Shown piece by piece: positions 31,533-39,592 of a stretch of DNA of 64,000 nucleotides (positions within the stretch are counted from its first letter, which is position 1; the number at the start of each line of letters is the position of its first letter). The position numbers were made by a program, and so were the translations under genes. Source of the stretch: Glaciihabitans tibetensis (GTDB taxonomy: Bacteria > Actinomycetota > Actinomycetes > Actinomycetales > Microbacteriaceae); contig NZ_PVTL01000001.1 in assembly GCF_003003265.1 (NCBI RefSeq), positions 124,001 to 188,000 on the forward strand, written 5' to 3'. Under the pieces are notes generated by a model that worked only from the letters and a program-made list of their open reading frames with translations, did no database searches and was not told the origin of the DNA.

Positions 31533-31883
31533 TCACCCCTCCAGCTGAGCCGCCTGCTGGAGCCAGGTGCGCAACGCCGGACCGTGCACGAAGGCGGGGT
31601 TGGCGACCCGGTAAGTCGCGATGCGTCCCGTGCCGGACGGAACGAGACTGCCGGTGGAATCGGGAATGTCCTGGCCGCGCCAGAAGGTGACGATGACGTA
31701 TTCCGGTTCGGCCTCAAACCCTACGACCGGCCGTGCATTTATTTTCCAGACGGGATGCCCCTGCCAGATGTCGCCGCTGGCGTCGGGTAGCGCCGCCGCG
31801 ATGTGATCGCGCAGGGTCACTGCGACCGAGGCCAGCGGCTCCTCCAGCCCGGAGATGTATTGGTCGATCGCGGAAGGGGCCAT
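31533..31883 (-). CDS. DUF1801 domain protein (second copy)
   Basis: 116 residues. IDQYISGLEEPLASVAVTLRDHI at the start, then GHPVWKINARPV, fit DUF1801/YdhG-like proteins of frataxin-like fold. The ribosome site AAGGACG precedes the ATG. It is transcribed with the VOC gene. Confidence 0.82.
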   Translation of the reverse strand: MAPSAIDQYISGLEEPLASVAVTLRDHIAAALPDASGDIWQGHPVWKINARPVVGFEAEPEYVIVTFWRGQDIPDSTGSLVPSGTGRIATYRVANPAFVHGPALRTWLQQAAQLEG

Positions 31884-32038
31884 GATGTCACGTCCTTATG
31901 GGGGAGGTGCGAATGACATCATCCTGACCTATTCCGCCGCCGACGCCAAGGATCTTGACCGGATTGCCTAATCGGTCGGTTCATCGTAGAGAATAGAGAA
32001 GCGTCTCACTGGCACCAACCGCAGAAAGCAGGACCTCA

Positions 32039-32206
32039 ATGAACGGCATCGCATTCGCCGCATCCCTCGTACTCTTCGTGGGGGGCATCGCCCTGTTTGC
32101 TTACGCCTTCGAGACTCCCGGCTTCGAGACCGCAATGTTCGTGGCGGGAATCTTCGCAATCGTGGCCGCGATCGCCATCCCGTTCCACGCCCTCAAGCGC
32201 ACCTAA
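32039..32206 (+). CDS. Small two-helix membrane protein (55 aa)
   Basis: MNGIAFAASLVLFVGGIALFAYAF, a short loop FETPGFET, then MFVAGIFAIVAAIAIPFHALKRT: two membrane helices and a basic end. AAGCAGGA precedes the ATG. It resembles small actinobacterial membrane proteins without known function. The reading frame has strong third-position GC bias, which supports it. Confidence 0.7.
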   Translation: MNGIAFAASLVLFVGGIALFAYAFETPGFETAMFVAGIFAIVAAIAIPFHALKRT

Positions 32207-32223
32207 GTCGGTTCTACCGGGCG

Positions 32224-32721
32224 CTACGCTGCCGACTTCAGTACTTCGTTGGTGAATGAGTCCAGACGCGCGAGCAGCCCGGCGGCCCGCGAGGCAACGA
32301 TGTCGGCGGGGTCCGGCTGCATGTCGGACGCGGGCGGCACGATCCGGATTATGGTCGAGCAGGCCAGGTCCGCGCAGATGTAAGTACCCACTGAGTTGCC
32401 GTTGCGTCCGGCCTCGCCGGCCTTCGACACGCCGAACAGCGCAACCTGATGACCCGGCTGCTGGGTTCGGCACAGCGAGCAGATCGCCGATGGCGCACGC
32501 GACATCTGACTGTCCGACGCACGCACCACCATCCCGACGGGCGTGTCATCCCGCCAATACACGATGTAGCCGCGCTGGGGAGCTTGCGGATCACGCCACC
32601 CGAGATACTCCCGCGCGTCCCAGAGCGTTTCGTGCAGGCCGGGCAGAGGCATTCGCGCCACAATCTCCGGCTCCGCGTTGACGATGGAGGTGCGAATGTC
32701 GTCTTCGGTCAGCGGCTTCAT
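32224..32721 (-). CDS. FBP-type (FusB-like) elongation factor G-binding protein
   Basis: 165 residues with ribosome site GAGGGAG. The C-terminal half is the treble-clef zinc finger of FusB/FBP proteins: Cys81-x2-Cys84, then VALFGVSKAGEAGR..GNSVGTYICADLAC with Cys116 and Cys121. The N-terminal half is the helical part that contacts EF-G. FusB relatives bind EF-G and release it from fusidic-acid-stalled ribosomes. Chromosomal actinobacterial copies are presumed to do the same or to assist recycling. No resistance operon surrounds it. Confidence 0.85.
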   Translation of the reverse strand: MKPLTEDDIRTSIVNAEPEIVARMPLPGLHETLWDAREYLGWRDPQAPQRGYIVYWRDDTPVGMVVRASDSQMSRAPSAICSLCRTQQPGHQVALFGVSKAGEAGRNGNSVGTYICADLACSTIIRIVPPASDMQPDPADIVASRAAGLLARLDSFTNEVLKSAA

Positions 32722-32818
32722 GCTCTCCCTCGGAGTATCAATGTCTGCACTTTCAGCCTAGCGAGGCCCTCTGGGCGACTCAACCGGGCGGCGTTCGCGC
32801 CAAAGCGGACAAAGCGGG

Positions 32819-33796
32819 TCAGAACCCTTCAAGCGCGTGGGGAACGTAGTGCTGGCTCAGTCGCTCCAGCTCAGCGCCCGTGAGTACCAGATCGACCGCC
32901 GCGACAGCGTCGGACAGGTGTTCCGGCTTGGTGGCGCCCACGATCGGCGCGGTTACGGCTTGCTGGCTCATTACCCAGGCCAGAGCGATCTGTGCTCGCG
33001 AGACATCCCGCTCCCCAGCGATTTCGCCCACGGTGTCGACGATCCGCCGGTCGGAGGCCTCGGATTGCAGATACAGAGTCTGGCCGAAAGTGTCGGTCTC
33101 GCTACGTCCCGTTGTCGTTTCCCAGTCGCGGGTCAGGCGCCCGCGGGCCAGCGGGCTCCACGGGATCACCCCGACGCCGGTCGCGAGACAGTAGGGGTGC
33201 ATCTCGCGTTCCTCCTCGCGATTGAGCAGGTTGTACTGGTCCTGCATGGAGACGAAGCGGGTGAGCCCGTTGCGCTCGGCGGCATGCTGCATGCTGGCGA
33301 ACTGCCAGGCGAACATCGACGACGCCCCGATGTAGCGGGCCTTGCCGCTCTTGACCACGTCGTGGAGCGCCTCCATCGTCTCCTCCACCGGCACCGCCGG
33401 GTCGAAGCGATGGATCTGGTACAGGTCGACGTAGTCGGTGCCCAGGCGCTTCAGGCTGGCGTCGATCTCGTGCATGATCGCGGCGCGGGACAGCCCGGAA
33501 CCGTTGGCGCCCTCGCGCATCCGGCCGTGCACCTTCGTCGCGATGACGACGTCTTCCCTGCGCGCGAACTCTGTGAGCAGCTGGCCCACGATCTCTTCGC
33601 TCGAACCAAGCGAGTACACATTCGCCGTATCGAAGGTGGTGATTCCCAGCTCAATGGCCTGGCGGATGAACGGGCGGCTCTCCTCCAATGGCATGCTCCA
33701 GGGATGTGTTCCACGAAGCGGATCCCCGTAGGACATGCACCCCAGGATGACCGGCGAAACCTGCAGACCGCTTGCGCCGAGACGGGTAAACGTCAC
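32819..33796 (-). CDS. Aldo/keto reductase
   Basis: 325 residues from a GTG. The family catalytic residues are placed in TFDTANVYS (Asp, Tyr), VVIATKVHG (Lys) and YQIHRFD (His). GVGVIPWSPLARGRL and the C-terminal NADP-binding pattern are typical of the AKR11/12-like group. Its start overlaps the stop of the upstream acidic microprotein as GTGA (33796-33793), which points to coupled translation. Confidence 0.93.
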   Translation of the reverse strand: MTFTRLGASGLQVSPVILGCMSYGDPLRGTHPWSMPLEESRPFIRQAIELGITTFDTANVYSLGSSEEIVGQLLTEFARREDVVIATKVHGRMREGANGSGLSRAAIMHEIDASLKRLGTDYVDLYQIHRFDPAVPVEETMEALHDVVKSGKARYIGASSMFAWQFASMQHAAERNGLTRFVSMQDQYNLLNREEEREMHPYCLATGVGVIPWSPLARGRLTRDWETTTGRSETDTFGQTLYLQSEASDRRIVDTVGEIAGERDVSRAQIALAWVMSQQAVTAPIVGATKPEHLSDAVAAVDLVLTGAELERLSQHYVPHALEGF

Positions 33797-34008
33797 GAGC
33801 CGTCCTCGTCCGTGTCGACGTCGACGTCGGTGTCAACGTCGGTATCGGTATCGGTATCGGTATCTGTGTCGAGGTCTGTGTCTGTGCCGGTGCGATCCTC
33901 GCCGATGGCCTCGATCGATCGCATGGCGTCGCGCATTTCTGCTGAGTCATTGAGCGGCTTCGCGCTGGGCGCTGCCGACTCATTCCGTGGTCCTGTGGTG
34001 TCGCTCAT
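33793..34008 (-). CDS. Acidic Thr-Asp repeat microprotein (71 aa)
   Basis: The N-terminal 40 residues (MSDTTGPRNESAAPSAKP, then EMRDAMRSIEAIGED) look like a short helix, and the rest alternates Thr-Asp and Val-Asp for about 26 residues before EDGS. On the minus strand TAGTCT (34020-34015) lies exactly six bases before the ATG, a leaderless promoter, and the stop overlaps the reductase start. These signs favour a real gene. The repeat comes from hexameric DNA slippage. It could bind cations or be disordered; no family is recognised. Confidence 0.6.
   Translation of the reverse strand: MSDTTGPRNESAAPSAKPLNDSAEMRDAMRSIEAIGEDRTGTDTDLDTDTDTDTDTDVDTDVDVDTDEDGS
33819..33895. repeat. Hexameric microsatellite in the acidic microprotein
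   Basis: Units GTCGAC, GTCGGT, GTATCG and GTATCT follow each other as variants of a 6-bp repeat. On the minus strand they read Thr-Asp or Val-Asp. The unit GGTATC is repeated four times without change around 33840-33868. Confidence 0.9.
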
Positions 34009-34074
34009 AAAAACAGACTAGACGCGCGGTGCCCGTGGTCGGCGGTCGTGCGCGGACTGTACTTAGATTGCGGG

Positions 34075-35652
34075 GTGACTTCCGAACTTCTTGGCCTTCT
34101 GCGCACCGATCTGTCCGCCGCCGATTTCCGGGTGGCGACCCTCACGGAACTGTGGGGGGACGAGGCGGATGCCGCGTTGCACCGCGGTCACCGTGTACCA
34201 GCACGCCGGGCCCTAGAACGACGCCGCGCGGAAGGTACCGCGACGGCCCTCGACACCCTCGCCACCCTGTTCGTGCTGGGACTCGAAGCGGAGCGGGATG
34301 CCGCGGCGCAGGCTCTGCCGGCACTCGGACTCGCGGGCGCACGCGAACTCGGACTGCTCGAGTCCGCCTCGCGCGAGCCCAGTTCGCTCGAGTCCGCTTC
34401 GCACGAAACCGCTTCGCACGAGTCCGCCTCGTTCGACGCGGCGAGTGTGCGGGCACGAATTGACCTGCGGCCCTACAGCTTCGTGGACGCCACGGACACG
34501 ATAAACTGGTGGATCGCCAGTGATCTCGGTGAGCTCGCGCTCGGCCACGCCCTGAGAGAGAATCATGTGCTCGGGGTGGGCGGCGCATCACTCACTCTCA
34601 GCGGCCTGATCATCACCGAGCCGGCTGACAGCGTGCTCGACCTCGGAACCGGGTGCGGCATCCAGGCGCTTCACGCGTCCCGCCACGCTCGCCGGGTGGT
34701 GGCGACGGACATCTCGGCGCGCGCACTCGAGTTTGCCGCGATGAATGCGGAACTCAACGGCATCACCAACATCGAATTCCGCCTGGGCAGCCTGTTCGAG
34801 CCGGTGGAGGGTGAGCTGTTTGACCAGATCGTCTCGAACCCCCCGTTTGTTATCACCCCGCGCACGGAGGGCATTCCGGCCTATGAGTATCGCGACGGCG
34901 GGATGGTCGGAGACGCGCTTGTCGCCGAGGTGGTGACCGGCGCTGCCGCTCACCTCACCCGCGGCGGCGTCGCCCAGATGCTGGGCAATTGGGAGTACCG
35001 CGAGCGCGAGGACGCGTTCGACCGCGTTGGGGCATGGGTCGATGCCGCCGCACTTGACGCGTGGGTGATCGAACGGGAGGTGCAGGACGCTGCGCTGTAC
35101 ACCGAAACCTGGATCCGAGACGGAGGAACCCGTTCGGGCGACGAGTTCGACCGCCTCAGCGATGCTTGGCTCGACGACTTCGCGTCACGCGGCGTGCGCC
35201 AGGTCGGGTTCGGCTATCTCACCCTGCGTCGGCCCGCGGCGGGCAAACCCACCCTGCGGCGGCTCGAACGCCTCGGCGCACCCGTGACCGGCGGACTCGG
35301 CGCCCATGTGGCGGAGACCGTGGCTGCGCACGACTGGCAGGATGCGCTCGACGACGGCGCCCTCGCCCGGGCCATGCTCACGGTTGCTCCGGACGTCACG
35401 GAGGAGCGCCACTACTGGCCAGGCGACGAAGACCCCGCCGCCCTGACCCTGCGCCAGGGCGGCGCCTTTGCCCGTGTGTATCCGATGGGCACCGTCCTGG
35501 CCGGGGTCGTCGGTGCCTGTGACGGAGAACTGAGTATCGCCGCGATCTGCTCGGCACTGGCCGAGCTCCTCGAGCTTCGTGAAAGCGATGTGCTCGCGGA
35601 GGTGCTGCCGAGTATTCGCGAGCTCGTGGTTACGGGCTTTCTCCTGGTGTGA
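34075..35652 (+). CDS. HemK-like class I methyltransferase
   Basis: 525 residues from a GTG, with TTAGAT (34063-34068) six bases before it, so leaderless; an upstream GTG at 34048 is less likely. An N-terminal helical domain is followed by the SAM-binding motif VLDLGTGCGIQAL (near residue 190) and then the catalytic SNPPFVIT, the NPPF/Y signature of N5-glutamine or N6-adenine methyltransferases. A large C-terminal domain ends the protein. The layout is a known actinobacterial family of unknown target. Residues about 95-120 are an expanded ESAS repeat. Confidence 0.85.
   Translation: MTSELLGLLRTDLSAADFRVATLTELWGDEADAALHRGHRVPARRALERRRAEGTATALDTLATLFVLGLEAERDAAAQALPALGLAGARELGLLESASREPSSLESASHETASHESASFDAASVRARIDLRPYSFVDATDTINWWIASDLGELALGHALRENHVLGVGGASLTLSGLIITEPADSVLDLGTGCGIQALHASRHARRVVATDISARALEFAAMNAELNGITNIEFRLGSLFEPVEGELFDQIVSNPPFVITPRTEGIPAYEYRDGGMVGDALVAEVVTGAAAHLTRGGVAQMLGNWEYREREDAFDRVGAWVDAAALDAWVIEREVQDAALYTETWIRDGGTRSGDEFDRLSDAWLDDFASRGVRQVGFGYLTLRRPAAGKPTLRRLERLGAPVTGGLGAHVAETVAAHDWQDALDDGALARAMLTVAPDVTEERHYWPGDEDPAALTLRQGGAFARVYPMGTVLAGVVGACDGELSIAAICSALAELLELRESDVLAEVLPSIRELVVTGFLLV
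34359..34432. repeat. In-frame repeat in the methyltransferase gene
   Basis: CTCGAGTCCGC and related CTTCGCACGA units recur four to five times and encode LESAS, HETAS and HESAS peptides in the linker between the N-terminal helical domain and the methyltransferase core. Confidence 0.8.
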
Positions 35653-35729
35653 GGGCTCCGGTGTGATTCGCGATCTGACTCGTCCGGAGGCTAGCCAAGT
35701 AGGCAAATTAACCCGCCTGGGCAGTCCAT

Positions 35730-35769
35730 TTAGCGGAAGCCACCGTCCCAGTTAGCGGAAGCCACCGTC
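35730..35769. repeat. 22-bp-period duplication of the MFS gene 3' end
   Basis: TTAGCGGAAGCCACCGTC is found at 35730-35747 and again at 35752-35769. On the minus strand each copy encodes DGGFR-stop or the same bases in a shifted frame, so the terminal codons and stop of the MFS gene lie twice in tandem. Confidence 0.92.
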
Positions 35770-37092
35770 GATACGACGAACGATCGACACCAGCGGCGAG
35801 CGCCGCTGAAGGCCGACCCTGAGGGTGAGGTGGCCGCGTCGGGCCAGGTGGATGCCGATGAGCGCGGCGGCCGCGGCGGGCACGATCCCGGAGACGGCCA
35901 TCCCGAACTGGGCGCCATGGTTCTCGACGATCCATCCCATCAGCGGACCACCAATGGCTTGCCCGCCCAGTAGTACCAGAACGTAGAGGGACATGACTCG
36001 CCCCCGGATGCCGATGTTCGAGGACATCTGCACGAGGGAATTTGCGGCGGTAATGAACAGCAGGTTGGCCACGCCGAGCGCGACGAGCAGGATTCCGAAA
36101 CTCAGCTCGTTGGGCATCAGACCGGCTGTTGCCTGCAGTACACCCCAGGCGATGCCGGTGATCACCACGCTGCGCAGACGCACACCCCGGCGTCTGGTCG
36201 ACAGAATCGCGCCGGCGAGGGCGCCTCCGGCCACAAGGGTGTTGAACAAGCCGTATCCTGCCGCGCCGACCTGGAAGACGTCGGTTGCGTAGGAACTGAG
36301 AATGACGGGCATGGTCAGCGCAAAAACCGAGAGGATCGCCACCATAACGACCGACCAGAAGATCGCTGGCTTGCCCAGAACGTACGCGAGTCCCTGCTGC
36401 AGCTGGCCCTTGCTGCGCGGCATTGGGGGAGTGCGAATCAGTTTCGAGGTCTTCAACTGCCACAGGGTCAGGATGGTTACGAGGCACGTTATGGCGTTGA
36501 TAGCGAATGCCCATCCTGCGCCGACGGCGACGAGCAGCACGCCCGCAACGGCGGGCCCGATCAGGCCGCCGAGCTGGAACACGGAGGAGTTCACACTGAT
36601 CGCATTGCGGAGGTGGCGCGGCCCGACAAGTTCGTTGACAAAGACCTGCCGGGTGGGGTTGTCGACGACAGTGACCATTCCCACGAGGAAGGCAATCACG
36701 AACACATGCCAGACCTCCACTACTCCTGTGATCGCGAGCACAGCGAGGACCGTGCTCAGTACGGCCACGACGGCCTGGGTGAGCATCAGCAGCATCCGTT
36801 TGGAATATCGGTCGACGATCAGTCCGCCGTACAGGCCGAACAGCAACATCGGCGCAAATTGGAGAGCCACGGTGATACCGACCGCGGTGACGCTGCCGGA
36901 TAGTTCGAGTACCAGCCAGTCCTGGGCGATGCGCTGCATCCAACTTCCGGACATCGCCAGCACGTTGGATGCGGAGAACAACCGGAAGTTGGGTACTCGA
37001 AGCGACGACAGCGTGTCGCTCCAGGGGGCTCGTCGAGAAACGACGGGCATGGGTTCGGTGGGCGGAAAGGTGGTCGTTAGAGCGGTGGTCAC
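35752..37092 (-). CDS. MFS transporter (MFS_3, 12 TM)
   Basis: 446 residues from a GTG. RVPNFRLFSASNVLAMSGSWMQRIAQDWLVLEL at the start is the characteristic first helix of the MFS_3 exporter group, followed by GGLIVDRYSKR and GPAVAGVLL. About 12 helices are present. The group includes siderophore and macrolide exporters. A LysR regulator diverges from it, separated by 113 bases, and is the likely controller. Confidence 0.9.
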   Translation of the reverse strand: MTTALTTTFPPTEPMPVVSRRAPWSDTLSSLRVPNFRLFSASNVLAMSGSWMQRIAQDWLVLELSGSVTAVGITVALQFAPMLLFGLYGGLIVDRYSKRMLLMLTQAVVAVLSTVLAVLAITGVVEVWHVFVIAFLVGMVTVVDNPTRQVFVNELVGPRHLRNAISVNSSVFQLGGLIGPAVAGVLLVAVGAGWAFAINAITCLVTILTLWQLKTSKLIRTPPMPRSKGQLQQGLAYVLGKPAIFWSVVMVAILSVFALTMPVILSSYATDVFQVGAAGYGLFNTLVAGGALAGAILSTRRRGVRLRSVVITGIAWGVLQATAGLMPNELSFGILLVALGVANLLFITAANSLVQMSSNIGIRGRVMSLYVLVLLGGQAIGGPLMGWIVENHGAQFGMAVSGIVPAAAAALIGIHLARRGHLTLRVGLQRRSPLVSIVRRIDGGFR

Positions 37093-37205
37093 TGATGTCC
37101 TGAGGTGCGTTACGTATAAAGGGTCACCTTCGACGTTACTCTTGTGGTGCTATTCTGTGAGCAAATTGAACCTATATCTCCCATTACGTTTGCGAATGGA
37201 GCGTC

Positions 37206-38072
37206 ATGTTCGACCCGGTACTTCTGAAGACCTTCCTCGCGGTCGCCGAGACGCTGAGCTTCACCAACGCGGCGGTTCAGCTGGGGCTGAGCCAGCCCAC
37301 GGTGAGCCAGCACGTGCGCAAACTGGAGTCCGCTGCCGGCAGGCTGCTCGTCGCGCGCGACACCCGCGAGGTGCACCTCACGGACAACGGGGACGCGATG
37401 GCGGGGTTTGCGCGCACCATCCTCGCGGCCCACGCCTCCGCCCTGAGTTACTTCAGCGGCTCCGCCATGAAGGGCCGACTACGCTTCGGCACCGCCGACG
37501 ACCTCGCCATCACGCAGTTGCCCCGCATTCTTCGACACTTCCGCCAGTTGTATCCGCAGATCAATCTCGAGCTGACGGTCAACCAAAGCGCCCCGCTCTA
37601 CCGGCGGCTAAAGTCCGGACACCTCGACCTGATCTTCATCAAGGAGAACCCGAGCGAGGAGTCGGAAGGCATTCGGGTGAGTCGCGACAACATGGTCTGG
37701 GTTGGTCACGAGAAGACACTGATCGAGCCCGGCCAGACGGTGCCCCTCATTGCATATCAGGCTCCGAGCGTGAGCAGGCAAATCGCGATTGACGCTCTCG
37801 AGGCGGCGGGCCGCACCTGGCGGATCACGTGCAACACCCGCGAGGTGAGTGGGCTCCTCGCGGCGGTACGCGCGGGCATCGGGGTCGCCGTGTTTCCACA
37901 AACGCTCATCCCTGCCGATCTGGTCAAGGTGAGCAACCGTTTCGGTCTTCCGGCGCTCGGAGACGTGGACTTCACTCTCCTCGCCAATCCCGCGGCCGCA
38001 CGCGAACCCGTGGAGGCGCTTATCTCCGCGATCATGGACCGCGCACTCGTGCGCCAGTCGCCCCGCGCGTGA
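37206..38072 (+). CDS. LysR family transcriptional regulator
   Basis: 288 residues with ribosome site TGGAGCG. The N-terminal winged helix is complete (LLKTFLAVAETLSFTNAAVQLGLSQPTVSQHVRKLE) and the remaining 200 residues form the periplasmic-binding-like effector domain (LRFGTADDLAITQLPRIL, then GIGVAVFPQTL). It should control the divergent MFS gene in response to a small exported ligand. The shared intergenic region contains AT-rich partial repeats (TTACGTATAA, ATTACGTTTG), but no convincing T-N11-A site can be chosen by eye. Confidence 0.93.
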   Translation: MFDPVLLKTFLAVAETLSFTNAAVQLGLSQPTVSQHVRKLESAAGRLLVARDTREVHLTDNGDAMAGFARTILAAHASALSYFSGSAMKGRLRFGTADDLAITQLPRILRHFRQLYPQINLELTVNQSAPLYRRLKSGHLDLIFIKENPSEESEGIRVSRDNMVWVGHEKTLIEPGQTVPLIAYQAPSVSRQIAIDALEAAGRTWRITCNTREVSGLLAAVRAGIGVAVFPQTLIPADLVKVSNRFGLPALGDVDFTLLANPAAAREPVEALISAIMDRALVRQSPRA

Positions 38073-38131
38073 GTCGTGGCCGCGCGGCGTGGAGCCTCTG
38101 TGCTCTGGTTCGCATCGGCTAGCCTCGGCGA

Positions 38132-38977
38132 GTGGATGATGATCGATACGGTTCTGACGTACTTGCGGGCTTCACTCGACGGGCGCCCGCGGTCGCGCCC
38201 ACGATCGTGGAGGCGGAGCGCGATCTCGTAGTCGAGGAACTCGCGACCGGCTTCGTGGGCGCGGTTGTCGGAATCGAGCACCGTTTTGTGCAGCTGGAAG
38301 ACCGGCACGGTCGAGTGAGACTATTCCCGCTCGGCGCCGGATACCTCATCGACGGGAAGCCGGTGTCGCTGCGTGCGCCCAAGCCGAAAGCGGGTCCGGC
38401 TGCGCGTACCGCTTCTGGGTCGTTTGCTGTGGCGGATGCCCGGGCGCGGGTAGCGCTGCCCAGCAGGATCTTCGTTGAAGGAAGACATGATGCCGAGCTC
38501 GTCGAGCGCGTGTGGGGAGACGACCTTCGCGTGGAGGGCGTTGTCGTCGAATATCTCGAAGGCGTGGATGACCTCGACGCGATCGTCAAGGATTTCAAAC
38601 CCGGTCCCGGACGCAAGGTCGGGGTACTCGTGGATCACCTCGTTCCGAACTCCAAGGAGAGTCGCATCGCAGACGCCGTCGCACGCGGCCCCTACGGATC
38701 GTCGGTGCTGGTTGTCGGGCACCCCTTTGTCGATATCTGGCAGGCGGTGAAGCCGGCTCGAATCGGCATTGCGGCGTGGCCGACGGTGCCGCGAACCATC
38801 GAGTGGAAGCACGGCATCTGTGAAGCGCTCGGGTGGCCGCACGCAGACCAGGCCGATATCGCGCGAGCGTGGAAGCGGATCCTGGGCCGGGTGAACTCCT
38901 ACACGGACCTCGAACCAGTTCTGCTGGGACGCGTGGAGCAGCTCATTGACTTCGTGACCGAGCCTTCGGCTGGTTGA
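38132..38977 (+). CDS. DUF3097 domain protein
   Basis: 281 residues from a GTG, with TAGCCT (38120-38125) exactly six bases before it (leaderless). DRYGSDVLAGF, GFVGAVVGIEH, LEDRHGRVRLFPL, FVEGRHDAELVERVWGDDLR, GVLVDHLVPNSKE and PRTIEWKHGICEALGW are the conserved blocks of this actinobacterial family. The central FVEGRHDAEL resembles a TOPRIM strand (as in primases and RNase M5), so nucleic-acid chemistry is possible but unproven. Confidence 0.88.
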   Translation: MDDDRYGSDVLAGFTRRAPAVAPTIVEAERDLVVEELATGFVGAVVGIEHRFVQLEDRHGRVRLFPLGAGYLIDGKPVSLRAPKPKAGPAARTASGSFAVADARARVALPSRIFVEGRHDAELVERVWGDDLRVEGVVVEYLEGVDDLDAIVKDFKPGPGRKVGVLVDHLVPNSKESRIADAVARGPYGSSVLVVGHPFVDIWQAVKPARIGIAAWPTVPRTIEWKHGICEALGWPHADQADIARAWKRILGRVNSYTDLEPVLLGRVEQLIDFVTEPSAG

Positions 38978-38985
38978 CTGGGGCC

Positions 38986-39279
38986 ATGACTGATTCAGCC
39001 GTCTTCGGCATTGCCGCCCAGGTCTTCGTTCGCGACGCCTCGTTAATCGACCCCTCGCCATGGCCCGCAAGCCCGAGCGGGGTCATCCTGCGCTCGGGTG
39101 GATCGGCGCTGCAGGGCGTGTGGGGCAGCGCTGGCGGCGGCCAGCTGTGGTGGGTGGAGTTCGACGAACCGCAGCACAACTCGTCTGGTGACGGACCATT
39201 CGCCACCGCCCAGGTGCACGAAAAGTTTCTCGAGCTGGCCCCCGCCTTCGAGGGCGACCCCGGCGCCGACGCTCAGTAG
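38986..39279 (+). CDS. Hypothetical protein (97 aa)
   Basis: MTDSAVFGIAAQVFVRDAS at the start, then an Arg/Gly strand GVILRSGGSALQGVWG, then LWWVEFDEPQHNSSGDGPF and an acidic end. I do not recognise a family. The frame follows the DUF3097 stop by eight bases and shows normal codon bias, so it is probably the second gene of that operon. The WWVEFDEPQ segment with following helix suggests a small compact domain. Confidence 0.65.
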   Translation: MTDSAVFGIAAQVFVRDASLIDPSPWPASPSGVILRSGGSALQGVWGSAGGGQLWWVEFDEPQHNSSGDGPFATAQVHEKFLELAPAFEGDPGADAQ

Positions 39280-39396
39280 CGGTCTGCCAACGAGTAGTTT
39301 TCTGACGCTGCTCCTCCACGAATAGTGAGGGTACGGGACAGGAAGTAGGGGGATACCCCGATTGCCGCGCGCGCACCCGGATGACACCATGAGGCT

Positions 39397-39576
39397 ATGA
39401 ATAGTCTTCAACGTCCTCGTACCGGCCGCGTCATCGCGGGAGTTTGTGCAGCCCTCGCCAACCGTTTTGGCTGGAACCCCACGGTTGTTCGTCTCCTGTT
39501 CCTGCTGTCGCTCCTCCTGCCCGGTCCTCAGATCGTCATCTACATCGTCTTATGGATCCTGGTGCCTGCTGCGTAG
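39397..39576 (+). CDS. PspC domain membrane protein (59 aa)
   Basis: RPRTGRVIAGVCAALANRFGWNPTVVRLLFLLSLL, then PQIVIYIVLWILVP: this is the minimal PspC domain, with GVCAGLA-like motif, a turn and a hydrophobic helix. PspC proteins act in envelope stress, as anti-sigma or phage-shock regulators. A single short copy as here is typical of actinobacteria. It converges with the BrkB gene with a 16-base gap. Confidence 0.9.
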   Translation: MNSLQRPRTGRVIAGVCAALANRFGWNPTVVRLLFLLSLLLPGPQIVIYIVLWILVPAA

Positions 39577-39592
39577 TAGTCACTGGTTCACG

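Noticed and set aside
33819..33895. CRISPR-like or integron-type repeat array
   Set aside because: The units are six bases with no spacers; it is a coding microsatellite.
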